A stretch of 24,331 bases of DNA from Leptospiraceae bacterium. Its GTDB lineage: Bacteria; Spirochaetota; Leptospiria; Leptospirales; Leptospiraceae. Both the position numbers and the translations under genes were made by a program. The notes under the pieces were generated by a model that saw only the letters and a program-made list of their open reading frames with translations, was not told the DNA's origin and did not search any database. The DNA is taken from the NCBI GenBank assembly GCA_027485405.1, contig JAIXRB010000102.1, positions 1-24,331 on the forward strand. The letters are read 5' to 3'. Of the stretch, positions 13,940 through 21,990 are shown piece by piece (position 1 is the first letter of the stretch; each line of letters begins with the position of its first letter).

Positions 13940-14175
13940 AGTCCAAGAAATTCTTTGTCTGACATTTTAAAATCCTTTGAGAACTTAACTGTCATTTTTC
14001 CCATTAAACTGCCTAGTTTTCTAGATTTACTCTTTTTATATTCTTCTATGGGAACAAGAACCGCAACGGTTTCTTTTTTTTTGCCGTTTGTAATTCCAAT
14101 TTCCATACCTCTCTCAACATCTTTGAAAAGTGCTGATAAATGCGATTTGAGTTCTGCAATTGCGACAGTTTTCAT
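13936..14175 (-). CDS. Phd/YefM-family antitoxin
   Basis: This is a 79-residue antitoxin of the Phd/YefM type: 'VAIAELKSHLSALFKDVERG' is the DNA-binding and dimerisation start, followed by 'ITNGKKKETVAVLVPIEEY'. The lysine-rich C-terminal tail (residues about 46-79) should wrap the toxin. Such proteins neutralise the toxin and repress their own promoter. The predicted promoter ends so close to the ATG that the mRNA may have no leader, and no Shine-Dalgarno sequence is present. It overlaps the toxin by four bases. Confidence 0.9.
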   Translation of the reverse strand: MKTVAIAELKSHLSALFKDVERGMEIGITNGKKKETVAVLVPIEEYKKSKSRKLGSLMGKMTVKFSKDFKMSDKEFLGL

Positions 14176-14181
14176 TATTGA

Positions 14182-14210
14182 AGAATAGTCATAATGACCA
14201 AACTAGTCAA
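14182..14210 (-). promoter_or_regulatory. Promoter with internal operator palindrome for the antitoxin-toxin pair
   Basis: On the minus strand a -35 TTGACT (14210-14205), a 17-base spacer and a -10 TATTCT (14187-14182) precede the antitoxin ATG at 14175. Transcription would start at about the A of the ATG. The spacer contains GTCAT-A-ATGAC (14188-14198), a perfect palindrome placed where a bound Phd-type protein would block RNA polymerase. Confidence 0.7.
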
Positions 14211-14273
14211 GCAAATTTAGAAAGTAGGTTACTTAGGTTGTTTTTGACTCCCAAGAGCCAAATTATCCCCAAC

Positions 14274-15371
14274 TTAAGCATTGACTCGAAAGAAAATAAC
14301 ATCTCCGTCTTGCACTATGTATTCTTTGCCTTCCACTCTCAGTTTTCCTTCTTCTTTCACCTTTACCGGATCTGATGTGCGATCCAAATCTTCAAATCGC
14401 ATCACTTCGGCACGAATGTAGCCTTTTTCAAAATCGGAATGAATCACAGAAGCGGCCTTAGGCCCAGAGCTTCCCGCGAAGGTGGTCCATGCCCTTACCT
14501 CTTCTGGCCCAGCTGTAAGAAAGGTAACTAAGCCTAGCAACCGATAGGAGGCTCTGATCATTCGAGAAAGCCCAGATTCTTTCTCTCCGATTTCTTCCAA
14601 GAAAGCGAGTTGATCGTCCTTTTCTAACCCAGAGATTTCTTCTTCAAACTTTCCACAGAGAACAACTACCTCTGCGCCTTCTGCTTTGGCTAATTCGCGG
14701 ATTTTTTTTACGTATTGGTTCTCGCCTTCTTTTACATCGCTGTCTTTGATATTGGCAACGTATAGCACTGGCTTAATTGTGATGAGGTTGAATTTTGCGG
14801 CTATTTTCTTTTCTTCGTCGGTTAACGTGACTTTTTCTGCTCTTAGGCCTTTTTTAAGTGCCTCTAGGATCTTTTCCATGACTTGGGCAATTTCCCCAGC
14901 TTCTTTGTTGCCTGATTTAGCAGACTTAGCGATTTTCTGGTATTGCTTTTCCAGACTGTCGAGGTCTGATAGGATCAATTCATAGTTAATGATTGTTATG
15001 TCTTCTGTCGGGTCGATTTTACCATTTACATGAGTTATGTTTTCGTCTTCAAAGGCTCGGACCACATGACAGATCGCATCCACTTCTCGGATATGCGACA
15101 AAAACTGGTTTCCCAGACCTTCGCCCTGGCTTGCGCCTTTGACGAGCCCTGCAATGTCCACATACTCCATCAGAGTGGGAATGATTTTCTTAGGTTTGTA
15201 TATCTCTGCCAATCGGTCGAGTCTTCCATCTGGAACCTCTACTATGCCTTTGTTTGGCTCGATCGTGCAAAACGGATAGTTTGCCATCATAGCCCCAGCC
15301 TTAGTCAATGCATTGAAAATAGTTGATTTGCCTACGTTTGGAAGGCCGACGATTCCACAGTTTAATCCCAT
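14274..15371 (-). CDS. ychF: Redox-regulated ATPase YchF (Obg-like)
   Basis: This is a 365-residue P-loop protein of the OLA1/YchF group. The Walker A motif is 'GLPNVGKST' at 9-17. 'NYPFCTIEPNKGIVEVPD' is the switch I region and 'DIAGLVKGASQGEGLGNQFL' is the G3/switch II region. 'VANIKD' replaces the usual G4 NKxD, consistent with ATP rather than GTP preference. The C-terminal TGS domain ends in 'KEYIVQDGDVIFFRVNA'. YchF binds ribosomes and influences translation and the oxidative stress response. Length is normal. No clear Shine-Dalgarno sequence precedes the ATG. It lies 42 bases downstream of the GH57 gene on the same strand and marks the right boundary of the accessory island. Confidence 0.97.
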   Translation of the reverse strand: MGLNCGIVGLPNVGKSTIFNALTKAGAMMANYPFCTIEPNKGIVEVPDGRLDRLAEIYKPKKIIPTLMEYVDIAGLVKGASQGEGLGNQFLSHIREVDAICHVVRAFEDENITHVNGKIDPTEDITIINYELILSDLDSLEKQYQKIAKSAKSGNKEAGEIAQVMEKILEALKKGLRAEKVTLTDEEKKIAAKFNLITIKPVLYVANIKDSDVKEGENQYVKKIRELAKAEGAEVVVLCGKFEEEISGLEKDDQLAFLEEIGEKESGLSRMIRASYRLLGLVTFLTAGPEEVRAWTTFAGSSGPKAASVIHSDFEKGYIRAEVMRFEDLDRTSDPVKVKEEGKLRVEGKEYIVQDGDVIFFRVNA

Positions 15372-15413
15372 AGGTTCAGGTTTCTAGGAGAAGGAGTCAG
15401 GACAACTCTGATT

Positions 15414-17003
15414 TTAGAGAAAATCCTCAACCTTGATATCTGGAAAGACATTGTGCTCGTCTTCAATGGCTTTCAATATATCTTCTTCGATTGGACCTGG
15501 GTTCAGCATAGATTTTAATTTCATAAACAGATTGGTATGAACGTTTGTTCTCCGAACGGCATAATCAACCATTGTGCCCGTTTTCATAATGAAAGCCCAA
15601 TCGGAGCTTTGCAATAGCAAAAGTTCTCTCCCCATTTGTTTCAATACTCGATTGATCAGAGGGTCCGTATTGGTTTTGTATTCATGAGCCAAATGATGCA
15701 TATCGATGGAAAGTGCATGGATATGCCCATAGATCCAATCGTTGGTTCCGTTTAACCAAACATCGCCGTATCCATTTTCACCCCAACTGGACATTTGCAT
15801 TTTTACCGATTGCACCCGAGGCAAAACTCGAGTGGCTTCGAGCGGAAGTATGGGCTTCACAATGTTTTGGTCAAAGTGCATTTTCTTAAACAGGAATTCG
15901 ATAAACTGAGGCCCTTCATACCACCAATGTCCGTAGAGTTCGGCATCGTATGGACTCACAATGATAGCTGGTTGTTTGTTGACTGTAAATAGATGCTCAG
16001 CTAGCTTCACTCGGTTATACAAAAAATCCCCGGCGTGGCTTCCAACGGCTTCCATTGCCCAATCTGGTTGATAGTATTCTTTATAGGAGCTTTTTCCTGT
16101 AATACGATGGTATTTGATTCCCGTATTGATTCGAATGCCATTGGAATCCAAATGTGGTTTGATATAATCGTATTCTAAGTCATGTCCAATGTCTCGGTAG
16201 TATTCCCTATAACGATAGTCACCGGGATAGCCATCAATTGCCGACCAAACTTGCTTGGAACTTTCTGTGTCTCTACCAAAGGCAAAGACCCCATGCCCTA
16301 CTTCGATCGGAGCATAGACTCCAAACATCGGTTTTGGGTGGCCGTGCAATACTCCATGAGTGTCCACGAAGAAGTAGCGAAATCCTTCCTTGTCTAAATA
16401 GTCCTCGAGCTTTGGAAAATAGCCGCACTCCGAAAGCCAAATTCCCTTTGGATCTCTTCCCCAAATTCTTCGAAAGGTTCGTCTGCCGTTTTTAAGCTGG
16501 GATCTAATGATGCTAGGTTCCGAATCATAGAAAGGCAAAAATCCATGTGTTGCGGGGCTTGTGATGATCTCTAAATTTCCAGATTCTAAAAAAGGAATGA
16601 AGAGCTTCGTGATGTCACCACTGACACTCTCAAAAATCTCCAAAGTGTCTTCAAAATGTCCCAAGTACTTTCGAGAGAGGTAGTTTAGGTGTCCATCGTA
16701 GGTCGTACGATTGGTTTCTTTTTTTGCAAGTTGGATGAGGTTTGTAAGATAGCCCCTAAATCGAGATTGCAAATAAGGATCGACTAGCATCAAAGAAAGA
16801 GTGGGAGTAAAGGACATGGTGATTTTGAAGGCAACACCAGCCTCTTTTAGATTGCGGTACGTTCTATAGAGTGGAATGTACGTTTCTAAAATGGCTTCGT
16901 TTAACCAGTTTTCTTCGATAAAGGACCGTGAATAGCCTGGGTGTCTTACGAATGGCAAGTGGGCATGCAAAACAAAGAGCAAATACCCTTTTGCATGAAG
17001 CAT
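15414..17003 (-). CDS. Glycoside hydrolase family 57 protein, probable 1,4-alpha-glucan branching enzyme
   Basis: This is a 529-residue GH57 enzyme with a C-terminal helical (DUF1957-type) part. 'FVLHAHLPFVRHP' carries the first conserved motif (His13, His15). The nucleophile is Glu192 in 'WLSECGYFP'. The acid/base is Asp353 in 'SPYDAELYGHWWYEG'. 'SSWGENGYGDVWLNGTNDW' follows in the C-terminal part. This motif set is that of GH57 glucan branching enzymes, which add alpha-1,6 branches to glycogen; size and domain order fit. The ATG at 17003 is preferred to a TTG at 17018 because GGGGGA lies about 8 bases upstream and the ATG overlaps the stop of the DUF4912 gene (TAATG). Confidence 0.92.
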   Translation of the reverse strand: MLHAKGYLLFVLHAHLPFVRHPGYSRSFIEENWLNEAILETYIPLYRTYRNLKEAGVAFKITMSFTPTLSLMLVDPYLQSRFRGYLTNLIQLAKKETNRTTYDGHLNYLSRKYLGHFEDTLEIFESVSGDITKLFIPFLESGNLEIITSPATHGFLPFYDSEPSIIRSQLKNGRRTFRRIWGRDPKGIWLSECGYFPKLEDYLDKEGFRYFFVDTHGVLHGHPKPMFGVYAPIEVGHGVFAFGRDTESSKQVWSAIDGYPGDYRYREYYRDIGHDLEYDYIKPHLDSNGIRINTGIKYHRITGKSSYKEYYQPDWAMEAVGSHAGDFLYNRVKLAEHLFTVNKQPAIIVSPYDAELYGHWWYEGPQFIEFLFKKMHFDQNIVKPILPLEATRVLPRVQSVKMQMSSWGENGYGDVWLNGTNDWIYGHIHALSIDMHHLAHEYKTNTDPLINRVLKQMGRELLLLQSSDWAFIMKTGTMVDYAVRRTNVHTNLFMKLKSMLNPGPIEEDILKAIEDEHNVFPDIKVEDFL

Positions 17004-17773
17004 TATCGTTTCCCCCAAGAAGAACCTGGTGAAGTCGGATGCGAAGAGCCAAAGGGTTGAAAACTAGGATTTTCACCTAGCTCGGCTTCTCTCCAAGTAA
17101 AGAATTCATCTGTCAAGACATAGCCGCCATCTTTTACTTGCTTTACGAGACCCATTCGAACCCACTCGGGATGGATCCACTCTGGGTCCAGCTCTCTTGT
17201 TTCGAGGCCAGTAGGTAGATCTCCACCCTTGGTTTCCAAAAACAGCCGCACCTTCCCTTTATAGCTGGCATACACCTCGGCACGCACACTCTTTGCTGGG
17301 CTGTGCAATTTGCAGTAGTAGGAGTTAGAAAGCGGGTGCACATCGTACCATTCTTCCTTTTCCTTTCCGTTTGGGGTAAGGTAAGCTAGTTTTAATTTCA
17401 GTTGGATTTCGTGTTTTTCTGGGTTTCCAAAATCATCTAAAACGATTTGAAAGCTGGCTTCAGCGATTTCCCAGTAAACGTAAGCTTCCAGAGGATTTCG
17501 AATGAATACTTTGACCAAGTCTCTGGGTGGTCGGCTAGGATGGGATTGTAAGCCTGGGGCGTTATAGATTTGGAAACCAGTCTGGGTTTTTGCATCTGTA
17601 GGCTTAGTTGCCTTTGGGGCTTTGTTAACCGTTTTCTGAACTGGCTTCTCAGTTTTGGAAAGTTTTGGTTCCGAAGTAGAAGACCCAGCCTCAGAATGGG
17701 AAACCGATTTTTTTTTAGCAGGTCTCTTCTTTGCAGGGGGTTCGATTTCTTCTTCGGGCATCGGTTTTTCCAA
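17003..17773 (-). CDS. DUF4912-domain protein with basic disordered N-terminus
   Basis: This 256-residue protein begins with about 65 residues rich in Lys, Pro, Ala, Ser and Thr ('KKRPAKKKSVSHSEAGSS'), predicted to be disordered and cationic. It is followed by a DUF4912 domain ('LVKVFIRNPLEAYVYWEIAE', 'YYCKLHSPAKSVRAEVYASY') with the aromatic-rich pattern of that family. DUF4912 genes often sit next to GH57 genes, and here the two overlap by one base, which supports a joint role in glucan metabolism. The biochemical function of the domain is not known to me. The start is uncertain: TTG 17773 or ATG 17761 (MPEEEIEPP), neither with a strong ribosome binding site. No signal peptide. Confidence 0.85.
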   Translation of the reverse strand: MEKPMPEEEIEPPAKKRPAKKKSVSHSEAGSSTSEPKLSKTEKPVQKTVNKAPKATKPTDAKTQTGFQIYNAPGLQSHPSRPPRDLVKVFIRNPLEAYVYWEIAEASFQIVLDDFGNPEKHEIQLKLKLAYLTPNGKEKEEWYDVHPLSNSYYCKLHSPAKSVRAEVYASYKGKVRLFLETKGGDLPTGLETRELDPEWIHPEWVRMGLVKQVKDGGYVLTDEFFTWREAELGENPSFQPFGSSHPTSPGSSWGKR

Positions 17774-17839
17774 ATCGTACTTTTCTAATTTTAGGACTGT
17801 CTATAGGATTACTTGGAAATGACCTTCTTCAAGACTTTT

Positions 17840-17869
17840 TTGAGGATTTGTCGTTTTTTTTGCTATAAA
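17840..17869 (+). promoter_or_regulatory. Possible promoter of the hibernation factor gene
   Basis: TTGAGG (17840-17845), an 18-base T-rich spacer and TATAAA (17864-17869) with an extended -10 TGC just before it lie upstream of the ATG at 17883. AAGGGG (17870-17875) is a good Shine-Dalgarno sequence. A start point at about 17876 would leave it outside the transcript, so either the start is earlier or this promoter call is wrong. Confidence 0.35.
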
Positions 17870-17882
17870 AAGGGGAAAATGG

Positions 17883-18170
17883 ATGAAAATCAACTACTCA
17901 TGGAAACATTTAGATCGTTCGGAAGCATCGGAAGGATATTGCAACGAGAAAATTGACCGGGTCACAAAACATGTTCACAATGTTATCTCTTGCGATGTCT
18001 CGTTTGAGTCCATCCATGGAGAAATCCAGAGCAATCTCAAACTGCATGCGGATGGAACTCATTTCAATGCCCACAACAGTGCAAAAGACATCCATGCTTG
18101 CATAGATGGGCTCGAAGACAAAATCGTTGCCCAAGTAAAGAAACACCACGACAAAAAAAACCAACACTGA
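17883..18170 (+). CDS. hpf: Ribosome hibernation promoting factor, short form (HPF/RaiA family)
   Basis: This is a 95-residue protein of the HPF/RaiA/YfiA family, with 'MKINYSWKHLDRSEASEGYC' opening the fold, 'EIQSNLKLHADGTHFNAHNS' as the central strands and 'DIHACIDGLEDKIVAQVKKH' as the second helix. It binds the 30S decoding region in starvation and silences ribosomes. The short length, without the C-terminal dimerisation domain of long HPF, suggests that 100S formation would need a partner. The C-terminal KKHHDKKNQH tail is basic. AAGGGG precedes the ATG by about 7 bases. The downstream TPR-like gene probably overlaps or abuts its stop. Confidence 0.92.
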   Translation: MKINYSWKHLDRSEASEGYCNEKIDRVTKHVHNVISCDVSFESIHGEIQSNLKLHADGTHFNAHNSAKDIHACIDGLEDKIVAQVKKHHDKKNQH

Positions 18171-18193
18171 AACCCGAAGAAGCTCTTTCTTAT

Positions 18194-19033
18194 TTGAGGT
18201 CGGGAGACTTTGATAAAGCCAAAGCTCTTTATTCTTTGCTTCTGGACAAGGAACCAGAGGGAGAGCTTTGGGTCGCTGGCTATTTTATAGCTAGTTTTTG
18301 GGACAACCGCATTGATCACATTCATTCCATTCGTGAAGGAAAAGATCGTGGAATCCTCCTTCTGCGATACTTCTCTCAGTTTGAAGAGGAAATTTCAAAA
18401 CGTAATTTAGAACAAAACGCTTCTTTCTCGCAGGCAAGCAGGTGTATCGTGGAAGAAACCGCTCACCATCTCAAGCTTGCTTACCAATGGGAGGGCGCGA
18501 ACGCTTTAAATCCAGATGTGTTAGGAGAATTTGCCACTTGTTTAGTGAAGATTGAAGACTACAAAACGGCAATCGAGATCTTGCAATACTCTATGGACCG
18601 GCATAGATTTCCCCCCAATTTAAAATTCGCATTTGCAGAAGCTTTGGTCTCGACGCAAAAAGAAGAAGGTAAGCACCTGTATTACCAATGTTTTATGGAT
18701 TCAGCAAACAGCTTCCAGCCGAATTTAGTGAAATGGCAACCTTTGGTTGAAGCAATAGAAATCGCTAAAGAAGCGGGCAATGAGTGGAAGGAATTTCTTC
18801 CCTGTGTTGTTCTACAAAACCGTCTGGTTTATCCAAAATCTCCTTTGAAGCCAGCCGAAACAGAGGCTTTAACCAAAGAACTGAATCGCTTGTATGAGGC
18901 AGGGAAGCAAGCCCCCAGCTTTAAATGGAAATGCCATATTCAAAAAGTGGCTCTTGCCTTGCTTCAATTTGGGAAAGAGAATGCGAGCAACGCAACATTG
19001 TCACTCGCAGAAACGGTTGTAGGAGAGTTCTAA
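18194..19033 (+). CDS. TPR-like protein of unknown function
   Basis: This is a soluble helical protein of about 280 residues. The N-terminus has a TPR-type pair ('YLRSGDFDKAKALYSLLLDK'), then 'ELWVAGYFIASFWDNRID', a middle pair ('DVLGEFATCLVKIEDYKTAI') and further helices to the end. No catalytic motif, signal or membrane segment is visible. The start is unclear. The frame is open from TTG 18098, which would overlap hpf by 73 bases. CTG at 18167 would overlap the hpf stop as CTGA. TTG 18194 is the first ordinary start codon outside hpf, but it trims the first helix. It is probably co-transcribed with hpf and ends three bases before the convergent anti-sigma-like gene. Confidence 0.75.
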   Translation: MRSGDFDKAKALYSLLLDKEPEGELWVAGYFIASFWDNRIDHIHSIREGKDRGILLLRYFSQFEEEISKRNLEQNASFSQASRCIVEETAHHLKLAYQWEGANALNPDVLGEFATCLVKIEDYKTAIEILQYSMDRHRFPPNLKFAFAEALVSTQKEEGKHLYYQCFMDSANSFQPNLVKWQPLVEAIEIAKEAGNEWKEFLPCVVLQNRLVYPKSPLKPAETEALTKELNRLYEAGKQAPSFKWKCHIQKVALALLQFGKENASNATLSLAETVVGEF

Positions 19034-19035
19034 AC

Positions 19036-19572
19036 TTATCTTACGGAGGCTTCGATCAGGGAATGGATTTCTTCAGCGGCGCTGTTTCTTCCCGTTTCAC
19101 TGTAATACTCTTCCAATTCTTTAAAAGAGTGAATGGTCTCTGGGTTTTTTCTGAGGGAATCGATCACTTCTTTTCTCTTAAAAGAGTCGGTAAGCTCCAG
19201 GCTTGTGTTCGTGTCCTGCACGAATCTGCTTTGAGTCACTACCCCTGCCGAGTCAGATTCCAAACCAGGAGATGTGTTGGATCTAGAAAAACTAACAAAG
19301 CCAAGAGCAAGCAAGAGCACAAAAGAGAGAGAGTATTGAACTCTTCTGCCTTGGATCAAATCAGCTAAAACAAAGACGGACTTCGCTTTTTCCTGATTTA
19401 TGGCGTCTAACTGAGCTTGGAACCTAGGCTGGAATTGAGGAGAGAGAGTAGGATTCTTGGACTCTAAGGTTTTTAATTCCGAATAAGACTCATATAACTT
19501 TGCTTCAAGTATTGCGTTCTCTTTGGATTCTGGTGTGAATTGGACGATTAGGTTTTGGAACCAAGTTTTCAT
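19036..19572 (-). CDS. Putative anti-sigma factor, single-pass membrane protein
   Basis: This 178-residue protein lies directly downstream of an ECF sigma gene, which is the main reason for the call. Residues 1-78 are polar and helical, presumably the cytoplasmic sigma-binding part. Residues about 80-96 (YSLSFVLLLALGFVSFS) form one membrane helix with arginines before it (GRR), giving N-in/C-out topology. Residues 97-178 are extracytoplasmic, ending in a helical pair. There is no HxxxCxxC zinc motif, so if it is an anti-sigma it is not of the ZAS class. A strong AAGGAG lies 7 bases before the ATG. The gap to the sigma gene is only 9 bases. Confidence 0.65.
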   Translation of the reverse strand: MKTWFQNLIVQFTPESKENAILEAKLYESYSELKTLESKNPTLSPQFQPRFQAQLDAINQEKAKSVFVLADLIQGRRVQYSLSFVLLLALGFVSFSRSNTSPGLESDSAGVVTQSRFVQDTNTSLELTDSFKRKEVIDSLRKNPETIHSFKELEEYYSETGRNSAAEEIHSLIEASVR

Positions 19573-19581
19573 AAAATCTCC

Positions 19582-20187
19582 TTATTTTTCAAAAAAACCA
19601 GACCCCTTTTCGTCTTCTAGGATCAGGTGTTTTAGAAACTCTTTCGCTTTGAAAAGTCGGCTTTTTACAGTCCCTACATTGCAATCCATAAGGAGGGCAA
19701 TTTCGTTGTAGGAGAGGTTTTCAAAAAACCTATACTCCAATACCTTTCGGTAGGACTCTTCTAATTTGCTTATCTTTTCCATTAGATAGCGAGTTTCTTC
19801 GGAAAGTTCCAATTTTTTTTCGTAGCCGACTCTTTCATCGATAAATTGTTTCTCGGGATTTTCATCAATGGGTCTCTCCCTGCCTCGTTTTTTCTTTGCC
19901 AAGAGGTCTTTGGATTTATTGACCACAATGCGATAGAGCCAGGTATAAACGCCAGCTTCCGCTCGAAAGTTTTGAATGGATCGGTAACCTGAGATAAGTG
20001 CGTCTTGGACAATGTCTTCTGCATCGTCGGAGTCTTTGACCATAGAGACTGCTTTGCGGAACAATCTCTCCCGAAAAGGAGAAACTAAGGTCATGTAGGC
20101 GGTTTTGTCCCCCGCTTTGATTTTTTGGAGGAGGATTTTTTCCTTCTCCCGGAGAGTCATATTTTTGCCTTCTAAAGGACGTGGCAT
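19582..20187 (-). CDS. ECF RNA polymerase sigma factor, RpoE-like
   Basis: This sigma-70 factor (201 residues from ATG 20187) has regions 2 and 4 only. Region 2 shows 'AYMTLVSPFRERLFRKAVSM', 'DAEDIVQDALISGYRSIQNF' and 'TWLYRIVVNKSKDLLAKKKR'. Region 4 shows 'YRKVLEYRFFENLSYNEIAL' and 'MDCNVGTVKSRLFKAKEFLK', a clear helix-turn-helix. ATG 20187 is chosen because AGGAAG lies about 9 bases upstream. The frame is open further upstream to 20232 at the mutL stop, and a later ATG (MTLREK) is possible. It follows mutL and precedes a membrane protein likely to hold it inactive. It is much closer to classical RpoE than the sigma factor at 9555. Confidence 0.95.
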   Translation of the reverse strand: MPRPLEGKNMTLREKEKILLQKIKAGDKTAYMTLVSPFRERLFRKAVSMVKDSDDAEDIVQDALISGYRSIQNFRAEAGVYTWLYRIVVNKSKDLLAKKKRGRERPIDENPEKQFIDERVGYEKKLELSEETRYLMEKISKLEESYRKVLEYRFFENLSYNEIALLMDCNVGTVKSRLFKAKEFLKHLILEDEKGSGFFEK

Positions 20188-20231
20188 AAGTATAACTTCC
20201 TTTTTCCCAAACCATAGCTGTGGGAATAGCA

Positions 20232-21980
20232 CTATTTTCGGTGGAACATTTTCTCCAAATCGTCTCGGGTGAGTTTGATTAGAGTTGGTCTACCATGGGG
20301 GCAAAGGCTTGGGTTTTCACAATAGGAAAGTCTTTGCAACATTTCTGCGAGAATGAGGTCGGATACCTGGTCTCCTTTTTTAATTGCGGAACGGCATGCT
20401 ACTGACTTTGCCATTTCATCGTACAAAACCTCACCCGGCAAAGATCGGATCCTTCCCCAGTATTCTAAAAAAGTCTCTACTTCTTTTCCAGGGTCCATGT
20501 AGGTTGGAACTTCTGTTATAAGAAGAGTGCCACCCGAAAAAGATTCAATGTTGATCCCCAATTTTTCGAATTCAGCTTTTTTTTCTAGGATCTCTTCCGC
20601 TTCGGCTTTGGTCAGCTCCAAACGAATCGGAACAAGAAGACTTTGGGTTTTGTAAGCCTTGGTTTTTAAGTCACGCAAGACTTCCTCATAACGAATCCGT
20701 TCATGAGCTGTATGCTGATCGATGATATAAAGCCCATCTTCTGCTTCGGCTAAAAGGAAGGTTTCAAACAAGACTCCGTAGTGTTTTTTAGGAATGAATT
20801 GCGAATGAGTTCTAGGCTGATCTGTGAGGTCCGCTAAACGATTGCCTGGCGAAATACCATCCAGTGAAAATCCTTCGCGTTTTTGGGCAAGCATTTCCAA
20901 ACCCAAAAAGGGGCTGGGAGCTGGTAATGAATCCGGCCTTTTGCCGAGAATCGGCATACTCAATCTCTTTCTAAGCTCCAAGAATTCGATGGGAGTTTCT
21001 GAGCGGAGAACGCTCTGGATTCCTTCAAATAATAATGAAATGATTGTCTCTTCCGATAAGAAGCGAACTTCTTTTTTTTGGGGATGAACGTTTACATCTA
21101 CAAAAGGAAGGGGCAACTCAAAGAACAGAAATGCATAAGGATGGGCTCCCATAGGCAAAAGCTCACCGTAGCATTTTCTTAAAATCTGCGCACTAAACTT
21201 AAGTTCTACGGATCTTCCGTTGATAAAGAAATACTGGCCTGTTCTTGCGGATTTATAAAAGTCTGCATGAGAGATCCAACCTCTCAGTCGAAAACCGTTT
21301 CTTTCCAACAGAACAGGGAGTAAATGATTTCTGAGATTTTCTCCAAATAGGGAAAGGAGTCTTTCCAAAGGTTCTTCCGAATTGATTGAGATCGTTTCTT
21401 TTCCATTTTGCAGGTAACGAAAACTGACAGTTGGTGCAGAAAGTGCCGCCATTTGCACTCGACTTCGGTTCTTCTTATCTTCAGAAGCTTCAAATTTCAA
21501 AAACTTTCGCCGAACAGGTGTATTGAAAAAGAGATCAGAGATTGTGATTTTTGTGCCAACAAAGTGGGGGCAAATTTCTACAGAAGTGATTTCGCCTTGG
21601 GTGGCTATCAAACGATAGGCGGTTCTTTCGCCTTCCACTCCGGACTCAATTTCGACTTTGGAAACAGAAGCAATGGAAGCAAGTGCCTCTCCTCGAAAGC
21701 CAAATGTGCCCAACCTTTCCAGATCAGGAAAGGTTTCTATTTTGGATGTTGCATGTCTTTGGATGGCTAGAGGCAGGTCTTCCTTTGCCATGCCTTTGCC
21801 GTTGTCTAGGATTTGGATTTGGGTGAGCCCAGCCCCTTGCGTTTGGATCTGGATCTCGGTTGCCCCGGCATCCAAAGAATTCTCAATCAGTTCTTTGAGA
21901 ATGGAATGAGGGGCTTCGATCACTTCCCCCGCCGCAATCTGGTTGATAAGTTCCGGAGGAAGTTGTTTTATTTGTCCCAC
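20232..21980 (-). CDS. mutL: DNA mismatch repair protein MutL (endonuclease type)
   Basis: This 582-residue protein has the GHKL ATPase domain: 'ELIENSLDAGA' at 30-40, 'DNGKGM' at 59-64, 'ATSKI' at 77-81, 'GFRGEAL' at 94-100, and 'NVHPQKKEVRF' at 297-307. After a linker (about 330-395), the C-terminal dimerisation domain carries 'DQHTAHERIRYE' at 421-432, 'ACRSAIK' at 528-534 and 'CPHGRP' at 560-565. These form the metal-dependent nicking site found in MutL of bacteria without MutH; Thr replaces the usual Ala of DQHA. It coordinates mismatch repair after MutS. It starts with GTG at 21980, 10 bases after the perR stop and without a Shine-Dalgarno sequence; the N-terminus matches the family's normal start. 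Confidence 0.97.
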   Translation of the reverse strand: MGQIKQLPPELINQIAAGEVIEAPHSILKELIENSLDAGATEIQIQTQGAGLTQIQILDNGKGMAKEDLPLAIQRHATSKIETFPDLERLGTFGFRGEALASIASVSKVEIESGVEGERTAYRLIATQGEITSVEICPHFVGTKITISDLFFNTPVRRKFLKFEASEDKKNRSRVQMAALSAPTVSFRYLQNGKETISINSEEPLERLLSLFGENLRNHLLPVLLERNGFRLRGWISHADFYKSARTGQYFFINGRSVELKFSAQILRKCYGELLPMGAHPYAFLFFELPLPFVDVNVHPQKKEVRFLSEETIISLLFEGIQSVLRSETPIEFLELRKRLSMPILGKRPDSLPAPSPFLGLEMLAQKREGFSLDGISPGNRLADLTDQPRTHSQFIPKKHYGVLFETFLLAEAEDGLYIIDQHTAHERIRYEEVLRDLKTKAYKTQSLLVPIRLELTKAEAEEILEKKAEFEKLGINIESFSGGTLLITEVPTYMDPGKEVETFLEYWGRIRSLPGEVLYDEMAKSVACRSAIKKGDQVSDLILAEMLQRLSYCENPSLCPHGRPTLIKLTRDDLEKMFHRK

Positions 21981-21990
21981 TAAGGGAAAA

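Noticed and set aside
14220..14270. Inverted repeat (TTGGCTC/GAGTCAA) after ychF as a terminator
   Set aside because: The 7-bp stem includes a G-U pair and is not followed by a T-run on the minus strand; an A-run follows instead.
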